Below are positions 30,797 through 39,028 of a stretch of 64,000 nucleotides of DNA, piece by piece. The first letter of the stretch is position 1. Each line of letters opens with the position of its first letter. The notes under the pieces were generated by a model. The model had not been told where the DNA came from. It did not search any database and saw only the letters and a program-made list of their open reading frames with translations. Origin of the DNA: Frankia sp. QA3 (GTDB taxonomy: Bacteria; Actinomycetota; Actinomycetes; Frankiales; Frankiaceae); the NCBI RefSeq assembly GCF_000262465.1, contig NZ_CM001489.1, positions 3,017,565-3,081,564 on the forward strand, read 5' to 3'. The translations under genes were made by a program, and so were the position numbers.

Positions 30797-30909
30797 GGTT
30801 ACGGCTGAGCGGACGTTTCGCAACATTCGGATGGCTTCTTTTTTCCGAATCTCCGGACGGGTCGGCGGGCCATGGCCGAATCCTGTCCGGGCACTGTCCC
30901 GCTGTCCCG

Positions 30910-32462
30910 TCAGCCCCGTTCGGGGGCGTGGGACCGCGGGCCCGGGGCGGCGCCGTCACGGGCCCGCGGCAGGGCCGGTGCCGACCGCCGGCCGGGCAGC
31001 AGCGCCGCGGCGATCGCCGCGGCCACCACGAGCGTGACAGCGGCGTCGACCAGCAGGGCCAGCCGGATGCCGGCCAGGGTCGACTGGACCGCGGACAGCT
31101 GATCGACGAGGGCCGACGTGCGTGCCGTCGCCACCGTGCTGATGATCGGGATGCCGACCGTGAGCGCAACCTGCTGGGTCATGGTCGTCAGCGCGGTAGC
31201 CAGCCCCTGCTCATGGTCGGGCAGGTCGGCGGTGGCCGTCACCAGATAGGCGACGATGCCGTGGACGTGCCCGAAGAAGCCGATCGCCGAGGCCGCGAGG
31301 ACCAGATACACCCAGCTACGGTCCGACCCGACGAAGGCGAGAGCGGCATTGGACAGTCCCTGCACCGCCAGGCCGACGACCAGGCTCACGGCGCTGCCGC
31401 GGCGGCTCATCAGCCGAGGCGCGACGAGGCCGGAGACGAACGCCGCCGCGCCGGGAAGGCCGAAGACCAGTCCGGCCGTCATCGCCGAGAAGCCGAGGAC
31501 CTGCTGGAGGTAGAGGGTGAGCAGGAACACCACCGAGGATTCCAGCGCGAACACGGCGAACCCACCGGCGTTGCCCCAGCCGACGGCGCGCCGGCGCAGG
31601 ATCGCCACGGAGGCCAGCGGATGGGCGCTGGCCGTCTCGATCCGCCAGAACAGGGCGAGCAGCACCACGCCGAGCGCGAGGCAACCCCACACGACGGGCT
31701 CGCCCCATCCGTCGTTGCCGCCGGTGGCGATGCCGTAGACGAACGCCAGCAGCCCGCCGGTCACGGTGAGCGCGCCGGGCACGTCGAGGCGGACCGTGCC
31801 GGGCGCGCCGCCGGAGGGCAGCAGCCGTGGCGCGGCGAGCAGGATCACCGCGGCCACCGGCACGTTGACGAGAAAGGCCCAGCGCCAGGTGAGGAAATCG
31901 GTCAGCAGGCCGCCGGCGAGCGCGCCGGTGGTGAAGCCGGCCGAGATCAACGCACCGTTCATGCCGAGCGCACGTTGCCGCAGCCGCCCCGCCGGGAAGC
32001 TCGTCAGCAGCAGCGCGAGGGCGGCCGGAGTCGTCATGGCGGCGGCGAGCCCCTGGCCGACGCGGGCGCCCAGCAGCACGGCCGGGCTGGTGGCCAGCCC
32101 CCCACCAGGGACGCCGCGACCAGCAGTACCAGTCCCGCGATCAGCATTCGTCGCCGCCCGGCCAGGTCGGCGACCCGGCCGAACAGCAGGGTGAAGCCGG
32201 CTGCCGGCAGTGCGAAGGCCGTCGCCACCCATTGCAGGTGCGCGTCGGTCAGCCCGACGCCGGCGCCGATCGAGGGCAGGGCGACGTTGAGGATGGAGAA
32301 GTCGACCGCGAGCATGAACTGGGTGCCGAGCAGCAGGACGAGGATGATCCGCTGGCGCGCGGTCATCACGGCGACGTCCGCCGCCCGGGAAACCGGGACC
32401 GGGACCGGGACCGGGACCGCGGCCGCCTCGCCGCCGGCGGCGGAATCGATCGAAACACTCAT
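30910..32462 (-). CDS. DHA2/EmrB-type MFS exporter, single-base frameshift
   Basis: A 14-helix drug-exporter type MFS protein. The first part (MSVSIDSAAGG..., then MLAVDFSILNVALPSIGAGV and LFGRVADLAGRRRMLIAGLV) lies in one frame and the rest (GLATSPAVLLGARVGQGLAA onward to 30910) in another. The switch falls at a run of six C on the plus strand (32098-32103). One more base in that run gives an unbroken protein of 517 residues, so a sequencing error or a slippage mutation is likely. It is divergent from an XRE regulator across 116 bp. A PVPVPVPV stretch near the N-terminus is encoded by a 6-bp repeat. Confidence 0.8.
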
Positions 32463-32578
32463 GCCGGCCACGCTCGGCGAGCATCTCCGATCCGCCCACA
32501 CCGCGTGTGTGCCACCCATCGCGTGGCTAGCACCGGCGAGGTGTGGTTCGCGCCGGCGGCACCGGCAACACGGGGCGG

Positions 32579-33532
32579 ATGACCGAACTGGGGGATTTTC
32601 TGCGTTCGCGCCGCGCCCAGCTCACCCCCGAGGACGTCGGGCTGTCCCGCTACGGCGAGCGGCGGCGGGTGCCGGGGCTGCGCCGCGAGGAGATCGCGCA
32701 GCTCGCCGGGGTCAGCGTCACCTACTACACGCGGCTGGAGCAGGGGCAGAGCCGCAACGCCTCCGACGCGGTGCTCGATGCGCTCGCCCGGGTGCTGCGC
32801 CTCACCGACGAGGAGACCGCCTACCTGCACGGACTGACCCGCCCGGCGGTCGCCCGGCGCGCGAGCCGGCCCGAGCACGTGCGCCCGAGCATCCGCCTGC
32901 TGCTCGACGAGCTGGGCAACTCCCCCGCGCTGGTGATCGGCCGGCGCAACGACGTCCTCGCCTGGAACCGGCTCGGGCATGCCCTGCTGTGTTCGCATCT
33001 GCCCGTCGACGCTCCGCAGCGCTGCCACGGCCGGCCGAACCTCGCTCGCGAGGTCGTCCTCGAGGCCCACGCCCGCGACCTGTTCGTCGACTGGCGGCGC
33101 AAGGTCGACGACGTGGTCGCCTACCTGCGGCTGTCCTCCGGCATGCACCCGGACGACACCAAACTCAACGCCCTCATCGGCGAGCTGTGTGTGAAGAGCG
33201 AGCTGTTCGCAACGCTGTGGGCGCGCCACCCGGTCCGCGACTGCACGAACACCATCCGCGAGTTCCGGCACCCGCTCGTCGGCCGGCTGACGCTGTTCGA
33301 GGAGGTCATGCGGCTGCCCGACGCCGGCCAGCGGATGGTGGTGATGACCGCGGAGCCCGGCTCGACGTCGGCGGAGAACCTCCAGTTGCTGGCCAGCCTC
33401 GACCTCACGGCCGCGGCGCCGGGCCCGCAGCGCGTCCCTGTGGACCCGGCTCCCGGATGCGGGCCAGGAACCGGCGGGTGCGCTCCTCGCGGGGATCGTC
33501 AAGAACCCGTCGCGGCGCGCCCCGTTCGATGA
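32579..33532 (+). CDS. XRE family regulator with MmyB-like ligand domain
   Basis: A 317-aa regulator. Residues 1-80 are a helix-turn-helix (TELGDFLRSRRAQLTPEDVG, REEIAQLAGVSVTYYTRLEQ). Residues 100-275 match the MmyB-like PAS/lipid-binding region (NDVLAWNRLGHALLC, RLSSGMHPDDTKLNALIGEL, HPLVGRLTLFEEVM). These proteins typically control a neighbouring redox or exporter gene, here the divergent MFS gene. The ATG at 32579 directly precedes the HTH. The C-terminal 45 residues overlap, antisense, the end of the ABC ATPase gene by 128 bp, which is unusual; a native end near residue 278 is suggested by family length. Confidence 0.88.
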   Translation: MTELGDFLRSRRAQLTPEDVGLSRYGERRRVPGLRREEIAQLAGVSVTYYTRLEQGQSRNASDAVLDALARVLRLTDEETAYLHGLTRPAVARRASRPEHVRPSIRLLLDELGNSPALVIGRRNDVLAWNRLGHALLCSHLPVDAPQRCHGRPNLAREVVLEAHARDLFVDWRRKVDDVVAYLRLSSGMHPDDTKLNALIGELCVKSELFATLWARHPVRDCTNTIREFRHPLVGRLTLFEEVMRLPDAGQRMVVMTAEPGSTSAENLQLLASLDLTAAAPGPQRVPVDPAPGCGPGTGGCAPRGDRQEPVAARPVR

Positions 33533-34247
33533 TCGCGCCGCCGTCGAGGACGAGCACCTCGTCGGCGATGTCGCGCGCGAACGCCATCTCGTGGGTGGCC
33601 AGCACCATCGGCAGACCGTCGCGCTTGAGCTCGCCGACGAGGTCGAGCACCTCGCCGACCAGCTCCGGGTCGAGCGCCGAGGTGATCTCGTCGAGCAGCA
33701 GCAGCGACGGCCCGGTCGCCAACGCCCGCACGATCGCCAGCCGCTGCTGCTGGCCGCCGGAGAGCCGGTCCGGGTAGACGTCGACCTTGTCGGCGAGCCC
33801 GATGCGGGTGAGCAGCTCGCGGGCGCGGTCGCGGGCGGCCGCGCGGGGCACCCGGTGGACCAGGACCGGCGCGAGGGTGACGTTCTGCAACACGGTCAGG
33901 TGGGGGAAAAGGTTGTACGCCTGGAACACGACGCCGATGCGGCGGCGGATCCGGTCGGCGTTCACGCGGGGATCGGTGATCTCCTCGCCGGCCAGCAGGA
34001 CCTCACCGTCATCGACGGTCTCCAGCAGGTTCAGGCAGCGCAGCAGCGTGGACTTGCCCGACCCGCTGCCGCCGACGAGCACGACGGCCTGGCCGGGCCC
34101 GACGTCGAAGCTGATGTCGCGCAGCACGACGGCGTCCCCGTAGAGCTTCACCAGGCCGCGCACGCTCAGCACGGGCGCCGCCGGCCCAGGTGACGCCGCC
34201 CCGGGCGCCGCCGCCCCGGAAGACCCGACCGCGTCGGCGGCCGTCAC
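33405..34247 (-). CDS. Polar amino-acid ABC transporter ATP-binding protein
   Basis: A 280-aa GlnQ/HisP-type ATPase that powers an importer. Walker A is VGGSGSGKST near 60, the Q-loop is VVFQAYNLFPH near 106, the signature is LSGGQQQRLAI near 165, and Walker B is LLLLDEITSALD near 187, with the switch His in LATHEMAFARD. The GTG at 34247 overlaps the permease stop. The C-terminal 40 residues overlap the convergent XRE gene. It is the third gene of a binding protein-permease-ATPase operon. Confidence 0.93.
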   Translation of the reverse strand: MTAADAVGSSGAAAPGAASPGPAAPVLSVRGLVKLYGDAVVLRDISFDVGPGQAVVLVGGSGSGKSTLLRCLNLLETVDDGEVLLAGEEITDPRVNADRIRRRIGVVFQAYNLFPHLTVLQNVTLAPVLVHRVPRAAARDRARELLTRIGLADKVDVYPDRLSGGQQQRLAIVRALATGPSLLLLDEITSALDPELVGEVLDLVGELKRDGLPMVLATHEMAFARDIADEVLVLDGGAIIERGAPRRVLDDPREERTRRFLARIREPGPQGRAAGPAPRP

Positions 34248-35110
34248 CGCACACCCCCGCCCCCGGCGCCGGCCCCGCGGCGGCGGGCGGAGCGGGCGGC
34301 GAGATGGTCGGTGACCCGGGTCAGCGGCACGGTGATCGCGAGGAACATCAGACCGGCCAGCACGTACGGCGAGTAGTTGAAGTTCGCCGACGTGGCGATC
34401 TGCGCCGCCCGCACCGCGTCGACGACCCCGAGCACGGACACGAGGCTGGAATCCTTCTGCAGGCTGATCGCATCGTTGAGCAGCGGGGGCGTCACCCGCC
34501 GAACGGCCTGTGGCAGCACGACCCGGCGCATCGTCTGGGCGTGGGTCAGGCCCAGCGAACGGGCGGCGGCGATCTGGCTCGGGTGCACCGACTCGATGCC
34601 CGCCCGGAACACCTCGGCGACGTAGGCCGAGTAGGTCAGCACGAGCGCCGCGCCGCCGAGGACGAGCGGGTCGGTGGGCAGGCCGCGCAGCCGCAGGGCG
34701 GGCACGCCGAACCCGACCAGGTACAGCACGAGGATGACGGGCAGGCCGCGGAACAGGTCGGTGTAGGCGGCGGCCAGCAGCCGCAGCGGCAGGAACACCG
34801 GCCCGGCCAGGGTGCGCAGCAGCGCCACCAGCAGCCCGAGGGCACCCGCCGCGGCCCCGCACACGACGAACAGCTCGAGGTTGACGATCATCCCGGTGCG
34901 CGCGGCCGGCCAGGCTGCGGTGATCTCCGCCCAGGAGAAGAACCGCTGCCGGACCCGCGGCCAGCCGGACGTCTGGGTGATCCCGACGCCCGCGGCAACG
35001 GCGACCACGGCGGTGCTGACGGCGGCGATCACCCCTGACCGCAGGCGGGCGCGCCGCCGCAGCCGCCGCCGGGCCCGCTCGCGCTCGCTGGGCTCCCAGG
35101 CGATCGTCAC
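34244..35110 (-). CDS. Polar amino-acid ABC transporter permease
   Basis: A 288-aa inner-membrane permease of the HisM/GlnP type with about five to six helices. The EAA loop is visible near 205 (EVFRAGIESVHPSQIAAARS LG region), and the family segment YTDLFRGLPVILVLYLVGFG is near 120. An extra N-terminal helix near 20-45 precedes the core. The GTG start at 35110 overlaps the binding-protein stop, and the stop overlaps the ATPase start, so all three are coupled. Confidence 0.92.
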   Translation of the reverse strand: MTIAWEPSERERARRRLRRRARLRSGVIAAVSTAVVAVAAGVGITQTSGWPRVRQRFFSWAEITAAWPAARTGMIVNLELFVVCGAAAGALGLLVALLRTLAGPVFLPLRLLAAAYTDLFRGLPVILVLYLVGFGVPALRLRGLPTDPLVLGGAALVLTYSAYVAEVFRAGIESVHPSQIAAARSLGLTHAQTMRRVVLPQAVRRVTPPLLNDAISLQKDSSLVSVLGVVDAVRAAQIATSANFNYSPYVLAGLMFLAITVPLTRVTDHLAARSARRRGAGAGGGGVR

Positions 35111-35943
35111 CGCAGGACGGGGGCTCCTGCCTGGGAACCCAGCCACTGCTCGGTGATCCGGCGCAGCTCCCCGCTGCTGGTCAGCTGGGCGAGGGCGTCG
35201 TTGACGTTGCCCACCAGCGGGTTGCCCTTCTCGAACAGCAGCCCGAACTGCTCCGGTGCGCCGGCGGTGGGGAACTGCCCGACGATCAACGAGTCGGCGA
35301 TCTCGGCGGAGGTCAGTTGGAAGGCGGTCGGCAGGTCGACGACGATGCCGTCGATCGGCCCGTTCTCCATCGCGGTCTTCGCGTCGTTGAGGTCGTTGAA
35401 GACCGCGGGCTGCTGCACGGGCGCCACCTGCTTGGTGATGGCGTCGAGGCTGGTGGTGCCGACGGGGGCGCCGAGCTTGGCGCCCTTCAGCCCGGCGAGG
35501 GTGGTCACGTGGGCGATCCGGGAGGTCTTGAGCGCGACGACGGCCTGGCTGACGTTGTAGTACCCGGTGCTGAAATCGACCGCCTGCTGGCGCTGCGGGG
35601 TGATCGAGATCTCGTTGATGTCGAAGTCGAACTTCTTCGGGCCGGGCGCGAAGGAGCTGTTGAACGGCTCGGTGACCCAGCGGACCTTGTCGGGGGTGAA
35701 GCCGAGCTTGGCGGCCACGGCGTAGGCGACCGCGCTCTCGAAGCCCTTGCCGTTCGCCGGCTTGCCGTCGGAGAACCACGGCGCGTAGGCGGGCGAGTCG
35801 GTGGCGATCGTCAACTGGCCGGAGTTGACCAGGTGCAGGCCGTCCGAGGACGACCCGCCGCCCGACGAACCGGCGCAGGAGGCGAGCGCGAACAGAGCCG
35901 CGACGGCCAGGGCGAGGACGGTGAGACGCCGTGGACGTGGCAT
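35107..35943 (-). CDS. Amino-acid ABC transporter substrate-binding lipoprotein
   Basis: A 278-aa SBP_bac_3 family protein. The signal peptide starts MPRPRRLTVLALAVAALFAL and ends in the lipobox LASC, so it should be lipid-anchored outside the membrane. The body starts QLTIATDSPAYAPWFSDG and has FDFDINEISITPQRQQAVDF, typical of polar amino-acid binding proteins. The ATG at 35943 has GGAGG upstream; the longer frame to 36021 adds residues before the signal. The ligand cannot be named. It is the first gene of the importer operon. Confidence 0.92.
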   Translation of the reverse strand: MPRPRRLTVLALAVAALFALASCAGSSGGGSSSDGLHLVNSGQLTIATDSPAYAPWFSDGKPANGKGFESAVAYAVAAKLGFTPDKVRWVTEPFNSSFAPGPKKFDFDINEISITPQRQQAVDFSTGYYNVSQAVVALKTSRIAHVTTLAGLKGAKLGAPVGTTSLDAITKQVAPVQQPAVFNDLNDAKTAMENGPIDGIVVDLPTAFQLTSAEIADSLIVGQFPTAGAPEQFGLLFEKGNPLVGNVNDALAQLTSSGELRRITEQWLGSQAGAPVLR

Positions 35944-36342
35944 CGGAGACCTCCGGAGGTGTCCCACCGACGCGGTGGGGCGCGCTGAGCAGACGAGAAG
36001 GCTGAGCGGTGGGATTGGCACACAGTACCGCCGACCATGACAAAGCGATCATCGGGGGCGGGTCGCCGCCGGCGACGATCGAACCGCCGATATCGGCGGG
36101 GGCCCTTGAGTAGCCCACCCCGCCCCCGAGCCCAGCCCACTCCGGGCAGCTCCGCCCGCCGCGCGCACGCACGCACGGCATGCGCGTAACGCCGCGCTCA
36201 CCGCTCTCGGTCAAGCGGGAGCACATTCCCGCCTACGTCGTTGAAATCTGCACCTACGTCCCCCAGGGAGCCTCAGCATTCGGACTCGGCCGGTTCGGTC
36301 TCGTGGATCATTCCCGGATCAGTGGTCGTACAGTCGACAGCC
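35944..36342. other. Divergent region between the ABC importer and the GntR-type regulator
   Basis: About 400 bp. Two perfect inverted repeats stand out: GTCGCCG-C-CGGCGAC at 36062-36076 and the 16-bp palindrome CCGCCGATATCGGCGG at 36084-36099. Both lie on the importer side, 120-155 bp before its start codon. They are candidate operators. A start for the plus-strand regulator further left (36241) is also possible. Confidence 0.45.
36084..36099. promoter_or_regulatory. 16-bp perfect palindrome upstream of the ABC importer
   Basis: CCGCCGATATCGGCGG reads the same on both strands and lies next to a second perfect inverted repeat (36062-36076). Being in the promoter zone of the importer and of a divergent regulator, it may be an operator, but in such GC-rich DNA chance is not excluded. 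Confidence 0.35.
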
Positions 36343-37278
36343 GTGGCCCGTTATGTACAGATTGCGAATGATCTGGCCTGCCGTGTGCGATCCGGGGAAC
36401 TGGCGGCGGGTGCAGAGCTGCCCGGGGTACGGGAGTACGCCCGCACGCTGGGGACCACCTCGTCGACGGTGGTGCGGGCCTACCGCTATCTTGCGGACGG
36501 GGCAGTGATCACGATGGCGGACCGGCGGCGGGCCCAGGTCACCGGGGAGGGTGCCATCGCCGCGGCGCGGCTGTTGGAACCGGGGCGGGTGTTCCGGCTG
36601 GCGGGCAGCGACGATCCGGCGTTGAGCGTCCTACTCAACTGGCTCGGTACGGCGGTGGAGCCGGTAGGGGTGCGGGGAAGCTTCCCCGGGCTGCGCGCGG
36701 TCGCGCGGGGCGAGGCCGACGGCGCGGTGATCCACCTGCGTCATCGCGACGGTGTCTACAACGAAGCCTTCGTCCGGTCGGTGCTGGGCCGCGACGAGCC
36801 GCATCTGCTGCACCTGTGGAGGCGCGAGCAGGGGCTGATCGTCCCGGCCGGCAATCCACGCGGGCTGACCTCCGCAGCCGGGCTCGGCGGCCTCCAGGTC
36901 GCCAGACGTGAGGTGGGAGCGGGGACCCGCGCGTTACTTGATCAGCTGCTCCTCGCCCAAGGGACCGCTCCTGACAAGGTCGCCGGGCCGGAACTGTCCT
37001 CGCATATGGAGATCGCGTTCGCGGTTGCCTTGGGTATCGCCGATGTGGGGGTGGGGGTGCGGGCGGGGCTTGCGGATCTGGGGCTCGAGTTCATCCCGCT
37101 GCTGTGGGAGCCCTACGAGATCGCGCTGGGCCGCGGTGCGCTGGGCGCGGCCCAACCGCTGCTCGCCGCGTTGCGTGACCCGGCGGTCCAGCAGTCGGTC
37201 ACGGCTCTCGACGGCTATGACATTGCGCACACCGGCACGGTCCGACTAGTGGGCCCGGACCGCCCGTCAGAGGGATGA
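36343..37278 (+). CDS. GntR-type HTH regulator with PBP-like ligand domain
   Basis: About 311 aa from the GTG at 36343; the frame is open to 36241 and the start is not certain. Residues 1-75 form a GntR winged helix (ARYVQIANDLACRVRSGELA, LGTTSSTVVRAYRYL). Residues 90-300 match the PBP_like (PF12727) periplasmic-binding-protein fold related to molybdate-binding domains: GLIVPAGNPRGL near 165, VGAGTRALLDQLL near 190, HMEIAFAVALGIADVGVGVR near 225 and FIPLLWEPYEIA near 250. Such proteins usually sense an oxyanion or small metabolite. It lies 119 bp before an MFS gene in the same direction and probably controls it. Confidence 0.85.
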   Translation: MARYVQIANDLACRVRSGELAAGAELPGVREYARTLGTTSSTVVRAYRYLADGAVITMADRRRAQVTGEGAIAAARLLEPGRVFRLAGSDDPALSVLLNWLGTAVEPVGVRGSFPGLRAVARGEADGAVIHLRHRDGVYNEAFVRSVLGRDEPHLLHLWRREQGLIVPAGNPRGLTSAAGLGGLQVARREVGAGTRALLDQLLLAQGTAPDKVAGPELSSHMEIAFAVALGIADVGVGVRAGLADLGLEFIPLLWEPYEIALGRGALGAAQPLLAALRDPAVQQSVTALDGYDIAHTGTVRLVGPDRPSEG

Positions 37279-37397
37279 TCCTGCGGTTGTTGGTTCGCAC
37301 AGTGGTAGTACAGACCGGCGCTGGCCATCATTATATGAGGATCCGATTATGAGTGACAGTCTGTATCTGCGGTGCATGATGTCGTCTCATCCCGCAT

Positions 37398-38678
37398 GTG
37401 CGTAGCGAAGCGGAGAGTGGGGCGGCGGTCGGGTCGGCGCTTGCGCCAGCGATCGGCACGACGGATAAGCCGGCTGACCGCCGGCCGTGGCTGACCCCGG
37501 GAGTCGGGGGGATCGGGGCAGCGAGTTTTCTCGCCGACGTCGGGCATGAGGTGCCGACCGCGCTGATGGCGGGTTTCGTCACCACGACCCTGCACGCGCC
37601 GGCTGCCGCGCTGGGCTCGATCGAAGGCATCTCGGATGGGCTGGCCGGTGCCGGCCGGTTCGTCGGCGGCGCGCTGGCCGACGACCCGGGACGGCGTCGC
37701 GCGGTCGCAGTCGGCGGTTACACCACCACGGCCGTGCTCTCCGCGCTGATTGGCGTGACCACCTCTGCGGCCCAGGCGGGGACGCTGCGCGGCGCGGCGT
37801 GGGCGGCCCGGGGACTGCGGGTACCGGCCCGCAACGCGCTGCTCGCCGACGTGGTGCCCGCCGCCGCCTACGGCCGGGCCTACGGCTTCGAGCGGACGAT
37901 GGACAACCTCGGGGCGATCGCGGGCCCGCTGCTGGCGCTCGGCCTGGTGTCCCTGGTCAGCGTGCGAACCGCGATGCTGCTGTCGGTCGTTCCCGGGCTG
38001 CTCGCCGCGGTCGCGATCGTCTACGCGATCCGGCAGGCAAGGCTGCCCCAGGCCGGCGAGCGTCGCCGGCTGCGGTTCCAGGTTCAGCCTGTCCTGCGGG
38101 GGCAGCTCGGGCGGGTGCTCGCCGGGTTCACCGTGTTCGAGGTCGGCAATGTGGCCGCCACTCTGCTGATCCTTCGTGCCACCGACCTGCTGACCCCCGG
38201 CCACGGCACGGACACGGCGACCCAGATCGCGATCACGCTCTACATCGCCTACAACGTAGCCGCCACGATCGCGTCGTTTCCCGCAGGAGGGCTCTCCGAC
38301 CGCCTCGGTCGCCGCGGGCCGCTGCTCGTCACCGCCGCCGGAGCGGCGGCATTCCTGATCTCCTATCTGGTATTCGCGCTGTCCGAACCTGCGATCTGGG
38401 TACTTGGTATCGCCTTCGTGCTGGCCGGTGTCGGGATCGGGTGCGCGGAGACCGCCGAACACGCAGCGGTCGCCGCTTTCGCCCCCGAACAGATCCGAGG
38501 ATCGGCGTTCGGACTGCTCGCCACCGTGCAGGCCGCAGGGAACGTCGCCGCCAGCGTCGTCGCCGGACTCCTGTACACCCTCGCCTCACCCACGGTCGCG
38601 TTCGGCTACCTCGCGGCCTGGATGGTGCTCGCGGTCACCGTGCTCCTGTGGGCAACGCAAAACACCCACAGTGGATAG
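37398..38678 (+). CDS. MFS transporter, 12-helix type
   Basis: A 426-aa carrier with about 12 hydrophobic helices. Visible segments are ADVGHEVPTALMAGFVTTTL near 45, LRVPARNALLADVVPAAAYG near 140 with the following YGFERTMDNLGAIAGPLLA motif, and SFPAGGLSDRLGRRGPLLVT near 295, the conserved loop of the second half. The pattern resembles Bcr/CflA- or YfkF-like exporters of unknown substrate. The start is a GTG at 37398; an ATG two bases earlier is out of frame. Its neighbour, the PBP-like regulator, suggests control by a small anionic ligand. Confidence 0.87.
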   Translation: MRSEAESGAAVGSALAPAIGTTDKPADRRPWLTPGVGGIGAASFLADVGHEVPTALMAGFVTTTLHAPAAALGSIEGISDGLAGAGRFVGGALADDPGRRRAVAVGGYTTTAVLSALIGVTTSAAQAGTLRGAAWAARGLRVPARNALLADVVPAAAYGRAYGFERTMDNLGAIAGPLLALGLVSLVSVRTAMLLSVVPGLLAAVAIVYAIRQARLPQAGERRRLRFQVQPVLRGQLGRVLAGFTVFEVGNVAATLLILRATDLLTPGHGTDTATQIAITLYIAYNVAATIASFPAGGLSDRLGRRGPLLVTAAGAAAFLISYLVFALSEPAIWVLGIAFVLAGVGIGCAETAEHAAVAAFAPEQIRGSAFGLLATVQAAGNVAASVVAGLLYTLASPTVAFGYLAAWMVLAVTVLLWATQNTHSG

Positions 38679-39028
38679 CGGCCAACAGAGGAGTAATCGC
38701 CTGTGGGGCATCGGCGTCAACCCCGAAGGGGCCGTAGGGCTGATACGGGAAACTGCGGCTTGCGTTACTTCAGGGGCGGTATCCGTTGCCAGACACGGTG
38801 GTGGCGATCAGCAGCCCGCAGGGGCGACGCAGGCCGAGCGCGCAGGTACCGGGTTCGCGGTCGGACTGATCGCTGCGACGTCTGGTCTGCGCCCGGTGGC
38901 CGATCCGGGCTGGCGAATACAGCACAGTTCTGATACCAGCACTCCACCAGTCAACAAGGTGATCGCCGACCGCCGGCCGCGTCCGGCACGTTGATCCGTC
39001 GGCGGCGCCCCCTCGCGCGGCGGGGCCG
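38679..39028. other. Region without a credible gene between convergent genes
   Basis: About 350 bp between the ends of the MFS gene and the HTH-citrate synthase gene. It contains a CCCC-GAA-GGGG hairpin (38721-38731) and several imperfect stems in a purine-rich stretch to 38850. Its mixed composition differs from the genes on both sides. I see no conserved protein. A structured RNA or a remnant of inserted DNA is possible. Confidence 0.4.

Noticed and set aside
34862..36226. Longer versions of the ABC permease and ATPase reaching into neighbours
   Set aside because: The extra N-terminal residues are shadows of the adjacent gene; GTG starts overlapping the previous stop give family-length proteins.
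38703..38994. Small proteins between the MFS and HTH-citrate synthase genes
   Set aside because: Frames continue from out-of-frame shadows and show no conserved motif.
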